Shown here: positions 55,413 to 64,000 of the stretch, piece after piece | Layout of the letters: every line of letters starts with the position of its first letter | Numbering within the stretch: position 1 is the first letter of the stretch | NCBI RefSeq assembly: GCF_963259705.1 | Contig: NC_081842.1 | Location: forward strand, 41,292,796 to 41,356,795 | Reading direction: 5' to 3' | Origin: Myotis daubentonii | Lineage: Eukaryota; Chordata; Mammalia; Chiroptera; Vespertilionidae | DNA: 64,000 nt | Notes under the pieces: generated by a model | Told to the model about the DNA's origin: nothing | Databases searched by the model: none | The model's input: only the letters and a program-made list of their open reading frames with translations | Made by a program: the position numbers and the translations under genes

Positions 55413-56309
55413 GTTTTTGTATTTCCCTATAACCCTGTCATGGAGCAGTACCAGCTGGCTATCGGTGAATATATTATATTATAAACATAATATGAGGGCA
55501 AGTATAAAATTAACCAGGTTAATATGATAAATAATATGTAGCAGTAACATATTTCAATGAAAATGTTAAGCTCAACATCTTTTAAACTAAACAGGATAGG
55601 TTTTAATTTTATTTGGAAAATATATTTTTCTCTCATTTTGTACATTCTTCTCTTTCCTTGTCTTACAAGAATACCAAAAATTATGTTTTTGTCCCAACTG
55701 TAGATTGATTACATATCTATCCTTCTATCCCTGGAGTGTTTTTGTCATTTTCTTTCACTATATTATAACTGTGACATTTTTGTTAATATACATTCATCAC
55801 CAATTACATGTGATACCTGTGAATACCACATGCAGAACAGAAATCTTTTTAAATGAACAGTCTGATTAAATAGAGTTGGTATATGCTAATTATTAGGAAT
55901 ATGCCTTCCAAAAGGCAGAAGCCAGATAAATTCACAACAAAAGAAATTATATAGACAGAGATCCAAAGTGACTGCAAAATTGGCTTTTGCCAAAGAGTGT
56001 GTTGTGTAGGTTGTGCACACATATCATCCAGTGAAGTGGAGATTGGGAACTCTTCCCTGTGATTTCAACACTGACTACCCAGGTACCACACACACAACTT
56101 CAGTGGCCCAGGTTGTTGTGGTAACCAGGTGAACCTGATACCTCTCAGTCCTCACCTCCACCTTATAGTGAAGAGACATTGCCATTGGGCAACTGCAAAT
56201 ATTTATGCTCTGGTCAAAGAATTTCAGCATGTAGCCAGGGCTTATAGCTTTCGTCATCTCTGAATGGACAGTTTTTGAGTGATTCAATTATAAAGCCAAA
56301 TCACAAAAT
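55413..56309. other. Unassigned non-coding sequence
   Basis: No recognised repeat. Confidence 0.4.
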
Positions 56310-56500
56310 CACAGGCATCATAGTTAGAAATGGCACTAGAGATTATTATTTTTAAAAGCCTCTCCTTTAAGAGATAAGAATAGCAACATGTAGATAAGTA
56401 AAGTGATTCACCCAAGGTCACACAGGAAGTTAATGGCAGAACTAGAACCATCTTCATATATCCTCAGTGCTCTTTGCTTTTGGCACACTTTTCTTCCCTC
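56310..56500 (-). mobile_element. MIR SINE, antisense
   Basis: TTAGAAATGGCACTAGAGAT, TTAAGAGATAAGAATAGC, GTGATTCACCCAAGGTCACA, CAGGAAGTTAATGGCAGAAC and CTCAGTGCTCTTTGCTT blocks. Confidence 0.8.
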
Positions 56501-56652
56501 GTTCCACATTCCACTTATGCAAAGTGAATTAGAGGAAACCCACGTGAGATAAATTAGCACAAATGTTAAACAATGTGAGGCAATAATTAGTAATTACATA
56601 CATATATGTAGCATTTCCACAATTTCATATTTTCATGTAAACTGTATTAAGG

Positions 56653-57240
56653 CTTATTATGGACTAAATTGTGTCCCCTACTCCCCCCCCCCCAAATGTA
56701 TACATTGAAGCCCTAAACCCCAATATGACTATATTTGGAGACAGAGCCTCTAAGGAGGTTATTAAGATTGTCCTGATAAGGTGAGAAAGATATATCAGAA
56801 GTTCACATACACAGAGGAAAGGCCATGAGGGGACACAGCAAAAAGACAGCCATGTGCAATCCAAGGAGAGAGGCCTCAGGGCAAATGAAAACTGACAATA
56901 CCTTGATCTTGGACTTCCAGCTTCTAGAACTGTGAGAAACTAAGTTTCTTTAAAAAATTATTTTTTAATGATTTTTAAAGAGAAAGGAAATGAGAGGGGG
57001 AGAGAGAGAGAAACATCATTGTGAAAGTGAAACATGGTTTGGTTGCCTCCTGCACAGCCCCTCACTGGGCAGGAATTGAGCCCACAGCCCAGCATGTGCC
57101 CCAACAGGAATCAAACTGACAACCTTTCAGTACACAGGATGATGCCCACCTGAGCCCCACCTGCCAGGGCAAGAAAATAACTTTCTGTTGTTTAAGCAAC
57201 CCTGACTGCAGTGTTTTGTAATGGGAACACTAATGCAGAC
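56653..57240 (+). mobile_element. MaLR LTR (MLT1/MST type), sense, split by a SINE
   Basis: TATGGACTAAATTGTGTCCC, AAATGTATACATTGAAGCCC, TATTTGGAGACAGAGCCTC, GAGGGGACACAGCAAAAAG, CCTTGATCTTGGACTTCCAG, then past the SINE CTTTCTGTTGTTTAAGCAAC and GGAACACTAATGCAGACTAA. No internal region recognised. Confidence 0.88.
56951..57170 (-). mobile_element. Ves SINE, antisense, diverged
   Basis: AATGATTTTTAAAGAGAAAG, GGTTTGGTTGCCTCCTGCAC, CAGCATGTGCCCCAACAGG and a head ending CACCTGCCAGGGC. The imperfect flank match GAAACTAAGTTTCT/GAAAATAACTTTCT is a worn target duplication. Confidence 0.85.
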
Positions 57241-57944
57241 TAATGCAGGGTGGGTTCAAGATCAAGTGTTATATACTAGAGAAAGCTTTAAAAACAAGCT
57301 CATTTCCCCCTCCTCCCCTGGTTTCTAGCCACTACATGCTAGAAATAAAGATATCCTATTTTGCCGATAGTAGGATTGCTGATTTGGTAAAATTCTAACT
57401 AAAATTCACAAGTGAATTGCTGCTACCAAGATAGAAACGCCACCCCCACCAGTGCTTCTTTTGAGACTATTCCATTGTTCCATCATCTTTCTCCAGTCTC
57501 CACTGCAGTTGTTTTTTACCATCACTTATCTGTTTGACAGAAAAAAAGAGGTGAGGACAGATAAAGAAGTAGAGGTCTGTGTTTGTCAAGGAGAAATTCA
57601 TAGTTGTGGGTAAAAATGAGTGAGCAGAATTCAACTCCAAGTCTGGTTTGGAAAATGACCACCAATTTCAGCGCCTTGGTGTGTGGAATATTGGATTTGT
57701 AACATTATCCCTTTCACACCCTCATCATCATGCACACAGCTCATACCGTAATTTCATGAGTGATTCACCAGAATGAATGTGGTAGGAGAAAGTTTTGAGA
57801 TGAGCTGGCTGCAGCCTTCTCTCTTGGCTGTGAGTAAAAAGAAACATCATAATAACCGAGGCTGCTTTGAGTTAGAGTCTCCATGTGATTCTGGCTCCCT
57901 GTTTCCTACCCCATGATATCTAACTCTTTTGTCTGGTTTTTGAT
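57241..57944. other. Unassigned non-coding sequence
   Basis: No recognised repeat or gene. Confidence 0.4.
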
Positions 57945-58212
57945 GTTCCTCTGCTTGTCTGTTCTATCCTATTTACCCAGACGGATGTCACAGGCCTTCT
58001 CAGCACCAGTTTCACCCATTGGGCTCACCCCTGCTGATCCTCTTCCCAGAAACACCCCCCTCTTATCTAAATTCTGCCAGTTTTCAAAGCTCATCTTAAG
58101 TCCCACCTCCTCTAAGAAACCCACGAAGATAATCATCTTGAGCTTTGCTTTTCCCAAACTGCATTTATAATTTGTCATTACCACATAATTATCTTATTAT
58201 ACTCTTTGATCC
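57945..58212 (+). mobile_element. L2 LINE fragment, sense
   Basis: CAAAGCTCATCTTAAGTCCC, ACCTCCTCTAAGAAACCCAC and CTGCATTTATAATTTGTCAT follow L2. Confidence 0.72.
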
Positions 58213-58254
58213 ATACATTGTCTGTTTTTAACTCTGTACTGGTAGCTGGTAGCT

Positions 58255-58462
58255 ATGTAGAGGCAGTCTTGCATGAAGAAAAGTCACAGATTTTACAAAT
58301 AGACAGAACTGGGCTGTAATTCCCAGATCTGCCATTTAGTAACTTGGGTAAGTTACTTAACCTTCCTAAGCCTTAATGGCTTTGTCTGTAAATAGGAATA
58401 ATAGTAACTACTTTCTAGTGTTCTTGGGAGAATTAAGCTAAATGAGATCATGGATATGGTGT
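58255..58462 (+). mobile_element. MIR SINE, sense
   Basis: GAACTGGGCTGTAATTCCCA, GATCTGCCATTTAGTAAC, TGGGTAAGTTACTTAACC, CTTTGTCTGTAAATAGGAAT and GTTCTTGGGAGAATTAAGC. Confidence 0.85.
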
Positions 58463-60384
58463 TCTTCTTTCATGTATATTAGTTCCCCCCCTCCCACCCC
58501 ACTGCTAATAATATTAACAGTTATATAGACTTTTTCAATCTACAAAGCACTTTTCTTATATATTCTATAATTTATGATCTAGTCCCTCTGTGGGATGACT
58601 CTAAAGATTCTCTGTGGTGGGAAGTAAGTTAACTCTGTTTTTCATACTGAGAAAGCCAGAGGCATACAGAAAACACTGTCTTAACTAGGGCAGTTTAAAG
58701 CATAAGACAGGCTGGGACTTCAAATACCCTCTACAGAAGAGAGGAGGAAGCTAGCAGCAATGGAAGGAGGTGGGAAAGCTAATGAACTATAGTATAGTTA
58801 CTATACAACTGGATCTTTGAGGGACCTCAGTTTGTCTAATACATAATATACACTGAGTCACCATTTGATCAAGGGATAGTACTCTAGCAGTTATAATCTG
58901 GTGGGTGAAAATCAGAAATGAGAGTCTTAAGGACAGTTCTCATTCAAAGTCATTTAGTTGACAGCACTCTTTTAGAACATCAGCCCACTTAAACATATGG
59001 CATGAAGAAAAGACCCAAGCAACAAGGTCCCTGGGGATCAACCCCTGGAAGACTTAGGAAGGGAATCATCTGGGCTCCAACCAAGGGCTCTGAGACCCAG
59101 GATTGAGTCTCATTTTCAAGAGAATAGAAGCAGAAGGCATGGACAAGGTAATGAAGACCAGAAAAGGATATAATTCAGAGGCCAGATGTGCCGAGGCTCT
59201 TGATAGACAAACCAGAGAGCAGATCCAAGGTAACAAGACTGAAATCACGTCCCACCAGCCGGTCACCTTGGTTTGAAGTCCAAGTGGAGGTAATAGGCAA
59301 TAGCCTCTGACTCAGGAATGTACAGACTTCTCTTTTACACGTTTGTTCTTCTAGCCTCTACATGCTTGATAGCTCCAACTCTGCATATCTAGTTCTCCTT
59401 CATCATTGGATAAGTTATTTGAACTGCCTGTTAAGGCTTAGCCCCTTCACACATAGGCACATCTCAACATGAACCTTGATCTTGTTTAAAGCATTGTCTG
59501 TCACTCTTGGAAAAGGTGTCTGCTGCATTTGCTTCCAGCCATGGCCAAGGTGCCCTCATCTTCTAATTAGAGCCAGCCTTCTGGACAGACCAGGCTTGCC
59601 CTATTCTCTTTTGGCCCAGGGACTGGTCAGGGGGTGGGATGACTGGCAGAGCCTGCTGTAGAGAACATTAGTGACTCCTGCTGAGAGAGCCAGGGTAAGG
59701 TCACAACTGACAGACAGATAATAAGCCACCTTGATTCATTTGTTGGGACACAACCATGAAGTTAGGAACAATTCTACCCTTGAGAATGGGAGCGGGTGTT
59801 AATTTTCAACTTCAGGCTCTTGCCTTGGCTAGCTTCCTTAGCAACAAAAATAAGCCATCTGCTTAATTTCCTATACCCACTTGCTTGCTGGAAGAATTGT
59901 ATGTCTACCCTCCCACCTGGCTAAACCTCACAGAGGAAAAAACTAAAGATGCCCAGGGGCTTTCCCCAATCTACCCTTAGAGAATCAAAAGATTTCATTA
60001 TTTGGAAATGTATTTTCTGTCTTAGTGATCCTTAGTAGCTTTTGCAAATCTTTCCAACATTTTCTTTGGCTTTATTTTCCACTTAGTAAAGGAGAGATGG
60101 CTTCTTCAGTTCCAGAATAGAGTCAAATTACCCTTACAGTTACCGTGAGCTCTAATGTAAAGCATAACTGAGGGTATATATCCTCACAGATGAGAAGACT
60201 TTCAAAGGAATAGCTCTACACTGGAACACTTAAAGACTTGCTCCCCTACTGATCTGTACTGCAAACAGCTACTCCTGTGCTTCCTGGAATGCTAACCACA
60301 TTGCCATTTCATAGAGAATACATCTAAAGCCAGGACTTTAAAACAGTACAGCTGGACTAGGACAAGGAAAATGGCTCTTCAGCA
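58463..60384. other. Mostly unassigned non-coding sequence
   Basis: 58500-58690 could be a worn antisense MIR (CTACAAAGCACTTTTCTTAT). The rest, about 1.7 kb, shows no recognised repeat and no frame with coding character. Confidence 0.4.
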
Positions 60385-60600
60385 CAAAACCTTTCAATGG
60401 CTCCCCACTCTGCATAAATCCGAATTTCCTCACCAAGCACCCATATCCTTCTTATTTTCCCCCCAAGGTGACTATCCAGCTTTATTTCTTCATTGTCATC
60501 TAAGTGATTGTATCAACATAACATACCAACAATACCTCACAGAAGGAAAAATGCCTTTCCTGCCCCTAAACCACATGCTTAAGTGTAGTGGTTCACTTCT
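60385..60600 (+). mobile_element. L2 LINE fragment, sense (tentative)
   Basis: CAAAACCTTTCAATGGCTCC, CCACTCTGCATAAATCCG, AATTTCCTCACCAAGC match an L2 phrase; beyond about 60480 it is weak. Confidence 0.55.
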
Positions 60601-60996
60601 TGTTAAGGATATTTGAACATATCGACACAAACTAGATAAACTTCACTCTGAAACCGGGGATTGCTTCTGAGTGACAAGTTCTGGCATGAGAATATTCTGA
60701 GATGCTCTGCTTGAGGAAAGGTCTTGCTCTGGAGCATACAGAGCCACTCAAAAATCCTGCATAAATTCTTCCAGTTTTCACAGGGGAAACTCTATGAATA
60801 TCTTTCTAGAATTCTCACAGAATTCTCTGAGAAAAGAACATAGAGCTGGTCACAGAATTGCTCCTTCTGACAACCTTCTCCTCCCACCCAAGCCCCAAAC
60901 TCAAAGTTTTTAATGAGTTTCTAATATTCTAATATCCTAATAATGTAGTATTTGGGTATGAGAGCTTGAGTCCTCCTTTGTTAGGGTATAGTCACA
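60601..60996. other. Unassigned non-coding sequence
   Basis: No recognised repeat. Confidence 0.4.
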
Positions 60997-61068
60997 AGTG
61001 TGTGTGTGTGCGTCTGTGTGTATGTGTATATGCGTGTGTGTTTGAATAGTTGTGTGTGTGTTTGTTTG
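60997..61068. repeat. Imperfect (TG)n microsatellite
   Basis: TG runs with CG, TA and TT interruptions. Gives a cysteine/valine-rich artefact frame. Confidence 0.92.
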
Positions 61069-62337
61069 GATGGTTGGTGGTTATGTTTTCATGCATTTGG
61101 CCAGATCTTCATGAGCTGTATATGCCGTATGCCTGCTGTTACTAATCCTGGGACCTACCCTAATTCTTGGAGTTCTTGCCCCATTTTTCATTGTAGGATA
61201 ACAAGTATCTTGACTGTAATCTATTAATTGAATAATTGAATAAACTTGTTTCCCTCCAGTGCGAGCATATTGTTTGCACACAGTGTCATCCTGGGCCCTC
61301 CAGCTATGGAAGGCCTGCCAGATATGTTTATTAAACCCCCTGTGCTTGGAAAGAACACAGAAAACTGTCATCTAGAGCAATACAAAAGTGCCTATCTCAG
61401 CTGGAGATCTCGCTGTTGTGAATAAAGGAAGAGTTTGTGGTACAGTTTTGAGATGTAAAGAGAAAAAGCTTCCCCATGGTGCAAATGTGTTGTAACCCTC
61501 AGGCGAGAAAAAAAATATTGAATTGTTGCTGGCAGTACAATGTAATTATTGAGTTAGCGGCAGCTATGTTTCTAAGCTTCTTAAGGTAAAAATCACATTA
61601 ATTTGGCCTTCTCCAAAGGACATTCCAGGTTGTTAAATGGAACCGTTGAAACATTTTTCACTAATGAACCTAGCCAATGAACAGCCATTTCCACTTAAGT
61701 CAAACACTGGACAAGCTGGCAGTGAAAAAGGAGATGTGCTACTGTGGAGGCTGCCTTTGTTAGCCCGAGGCCCTGCTGCCTTGAGATGTGTTTTCCAAAC
61801 TCCTGAGGTGGTCACTGAGTGGGAGGCATGTTGGAGACCATGGTGTTGAACTCAGAAAATCCAGTGAGTCAGAACTTGGCCTCCTTCTAGAAGGACAGAA
61901 GTCACTGTGCACCCTCTGGCATGACGGGCATGAGGCCAAGAGCTTTCCAAGATGCTATCTTCTAGACAAACAAAACCCTCGGCTCCTAAAAAAAGAATGA
62001 TGGCTTTTGTGTACTTTCACTCTGATTCCTCAGGGATTAAATCCTTTCTGAGTCACTGTAGACCTTGCCCCTGAATGGCACCACCTCTGCTCCACAGGGA
62101 AAAGAGCCAGTGGGACTCTGTAATCCAGACTCAGATGGGGTCATGCTGTGGTGGTCGGGCATCACTGTACACTATGCAGGAACCTATATTCCTGCAGTGG
62201 GGCCTTCTGTGAAATGTCAGTGGGGAAAATCTGTGCTTCCTGTTGCTGGTGCAGGGCCAGGCTGGGTGAGCCTGGCAGGTTCATTTGGTGTGCTTCCTCT
62301 CTTGAATACTTGAGAGGATAGTTTTGTTTGTTGGTGG
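61069..62337. other. Unassigned sequence, about 1.3 kb without repeats
   Basis: No transposon recognised. Base composition is balanced and A-tract-poor; 61400-61660 in particular (GTTAGCGGCAGCTATGTTTC; CACATTAATTTGGCC) is clean sequence that could be conserved. The open frames are short, overlap on both strands and have no domain, so no gene is called. Confidence 0.4.
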
Positions 62338-62551
62338 TTTAAATATATTTTTATTGATTTCAGAGAGGAAGGGACAGGGAGAGAGAGATAGAAAGATCAG
62401 TGATGAGAGAGAATCATCGATCGGCTGCCTCCTGCATGGCCCCCACTGGGGATTGAGCCCGAAACCCGGGCATGTGCCCTGACTGGGAATCCAACCGTGA
62501 CTTCCTGGTTCATAAGTTGATGCTAACTACTGAGCCACGCTGGCCGGCTGG
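62338..62551 (-). mobile_element. Ves SINE, complete, antisense
   Basis: TTTAAATATATTTTTATTGA, TTTCAGAGAGGAAGGGAC, CATCGATCGGCTGCCTCC, GGCATGTGCCCTGACTGGG, head CTACTGAGCCACGCTGGCC. Low divergence, so relatively young. Confidence 0.93.
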
Positions 62552-62808
62552 GACCTTGTTTCTAAAGTTCCTGTAGGCTGGCATGCTGGGGACACCTAAC
62601 CTGAGCGGGAGTCAGCAGGATGACTATTCAATAGATCCTGACCTCAAAGCCAGGCATGAATTGCATGTTGTATACAAGATGCTTCTGTAGCCTTTAGTGA
62701 GAGGTCACGCATATACTTTTTTAATGGGGACGGGGGAGGAAGAGCTTAGTGATGGTTTAAAAAGTGCTTTCAAAATACAAAGTCTTTAACACCAATATTG
62801 GACTAGGT
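62552..62808. other. Unassigned non-coding sequence
   Basis: No recognised repeat. Confidence 0.35.
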
Positions 62809-63015
62809 CCGTGGTTGGCAATCTGTGGCTCACGAGCCACATGTGGCTCTTTGGCCCCTTGAGTGTGGCTCTTCTTAAGCCTTAGGAGTACCCTAATTAA
62901 TAACAATGTACCTACCTATATAGTTTAAGTTTAAAAAATTTGGCTCTCAAAAGAAATTTAAATCGTTGTACTGTTGATATTTGGCTCTATTGACTAATGA
63001 GTTTGCCGACCACTG
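62809..63015. mobile_element. SPIN-type non-autonomous hAT element with target duplication
   Basis: A 207-bp element. Left end CCGTGGTTGGCAATCTGTGG, then CACGAGCCACATGTGGCTC and TTTGGCCCCTTGAGTGTGGC; right part TTTGGCTCTCAAAAGAAATT, AATCGTTGTACTGTTGATAT and the end GAGTTTGCCGACCACTG. This is the SPIN (SPace INvader) text. Perfect 8-bp duplication GACTAGGT at 62801-62808 and 63016-63023, the hAT hallmark. Non-coding: the transposase interior has been lost. Confidence 0.93.
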
Positions 63016-63051
63016 GACTAGGTCATTGATGGGTTTTATACTTTTTCATGT

Positions 63052-63338
63052 CTATGATTAATTTTATTTTTTATTTAAAATCTTTTAATAGTTGACATAT
63101 AATATTAGTTATATTAATTTTAAGTGATTTGACATTTTTATACATTACAATGTGATCACTCCACTAATTCTACCAATTATCTATCACTGTGTGAACTTAT
63201 CGCAATATCACTAATTATATTCCCCTTCACGTTTTCATCCATCCACTCCCCCTACTCTCTGGCAACCATCCCTTTGGTCTCTGTTTCTATGAGTCTGTTT
63301 TTGTTTTGTCCTGTTTGTTCATTTGTTTTGTGTTTTTA
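63052..63338 (-). mobile_element. L1 3'UTR, antisense (3' part of a 5'-inverted L1)
   Basis: AATCTTTTAATAGTTGACAT, then a GTGATCACTCCACTAATTC block, CTATCACTGTGTGAACTTAT, TCTGGCAACCATCCCTTTGG and TATGAGTCTGTTTTTGTTTT: an L1MA-type 3'UTR in antisense. Confidence 0.85.
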
Positions 63339-63455
63339 GACTCAAAACATACAAGCCAATGGTGCAGCCACTAGGGAAAAACAGTACAGCAATTCCTAAA
63401 AAAATTAAAAATAGATCTATCATGAGACCCAGCAATTTCACTTCTGGATTGGTGG
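63339..63455 (+). pseudogene. L1 ORF2 C-terminal fragment, sense (inverted 5' part)
   Basis: GCCAATGGTGCAGCCACTAG, GGAAAAACAGTACAGCAATT, CATGAGACCCAGCAATTTC and CACTTCTGGATTGG are L1 ORF2 text that lies a few hundred bases upstream of the 3'UTR in a normal L1. It sits inverted beside the 3'UTR, as twin priming produces. Confidence 0.82.
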
Positions 63456-63699
63456 TTTTATTGAGAAGGTGCCCCACGTATTCAGGACATTCCTATAGTC
63501 AGGAGGAAGAAGCTGTCCAGAGTTTTAAGACATAATAGGAGAAAGAGATGAGTGTCAAAGGAATGAATCTTTCATTTGTGAGAACAACTTCTTCAGAACT
63601 CCAGAAAATTGAATTTCTACATTCAGTCGATTTTGCTAAAGGGAGAGAAGCACTTTGGTGTTTCCGTACTATATGATACATTCTTGGTAGATAGTACCC
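63456..63699. other. Unassigned non-coding sequence
   Basis: No recognised repeat. Confidence 0.35.
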
Positions 63700-63832
63700 T
63701 ACTAAATAACATTGACTGCATTCCTATTTTAACAATGGACAAGTTGTGTTTTACAGAGGTGAAATAATTTGGTCACTTTCACACAGCTCCTTATGTTTAA
63801 CTCCAAATTGTGACCTTTCTGAAACGTCAGAG
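63700..63832 (-). mobile_element. MIR SINE, antisense
   Basis: CATTCCTATTTTAACAATGG, TTTTACAGAGGTGAAATAAT, TTGGTCACTTTCACACAGC and CTCCAAATTGTGACCTTTCT. Confidence 0.6.
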
Positions 63833-64000
63833 GCATCATATTGCCTCTAATAGAGCACAGAGGCAAGTATTTTTTCTCCTTACATCTTAGTCAGAGCTTC
63901 CCAGCATGCTTTGCAGCATGAATGTAACAATAGTCCACCCTCAAGGGAACAAAAGCTGGGATAACTGTGTTCCGTACCTTGGTATTATTTGCGTGGCCAA
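63833..64000. other. Unassigned non-coding sequence to the window edge
   Basis: No recognised repeat or gene. Confidence 0.35.

Noticed and set aside
1..64000. The many 60-155-codon open frames on both strands
   Set aside because: Apart from 40212-41060 and recognisable L1 ORF2 fragments, they show no domain, overlap on several frames, or lie in microsatellites, Helitrons and LTRs. No splice-framed exon set of a known gene was recognised.

Overview
The window is mammalian nuclear DNA, most likely from a vespertilionid (vesper) bat. The evidence is the repeat content: many tRNA-derived Ves-type SINEs, at least seven Helitrons with the HeliBat-type 5' end (TCCTATATAATAAAA) and a 3' hairpin plus CTRR, a SPIN-type hAT element, and young L1 copies alongside mammal-wide MIR, L2, MER5 and MaLR fossils. 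The genus cannot be fixed by eye.

I found no host protein-coding gene, rRNA, tRNA gene or CRISPR array. The only intact coding sequence I accept is a retrotransposon ORF1 at 40212-41060. The window reads as intergenic or deep intronic sequence. It holds ancient repeats, unassigned stretches and a few blocks that look like possible regulatory DNA (about 9.56-9.92, 36.6-37.07 and 46.11-46.46 kb).

Layout. 0-9 kb: mostly unassigned sequence, with a 55-bp perfect tandem duplication, MIRs, a mariner-type MITE and an unusually palindromic MER5A. 9-12 kb: a Ves SINE and a MaLR provirus fragment split by an L1 tail. 12.6-14.4 kb: microsatellite, MIR and L1 3' ends. 15.6-20.8 kb: a Helitron, then an old antisense L1 interrupted by a SINE, a Helitron and a younger L1. 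23.3-28.1 kb: an antisense L1 interrupted by a complete but decayed half-L1 (HAL1-like) element. 29-36 kb: an L1 tail and a very old sense L1 with two SINEs. 37-39 kb: SINEs and a further L1. 39.5-41.5 kb: a HAL1-like element with intact ORF1 and no ORF2. 42-45.2 kb: four Helitrons, two of them in tandem inside a SINE tail. 47-58.5 kb: L2, MIR, MER5 and MaLR LTR fossils, a hAT element and an 890-bp Helitron. 58.5-64 kb: mostly unassigned, with a Ves SINE, a SPIN element and a 5'-inverted L1.

The strongest observation is the pair of HAL1-like elements. Two independent insertions, each with its own target-site duplication, share the same ORF1-to-3'UTR junction without ORF2. Each carries a different short extra 3' segment that looks like a 3' transduction. 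That is the pattern expected of a replicating ORF1-only lineage that relied on L1 ORF2 protein in trans. The HAL1 category is known in mammals; what deserves attention is the intact ORF1, the CpG-rich 5' region and the transduced tails.
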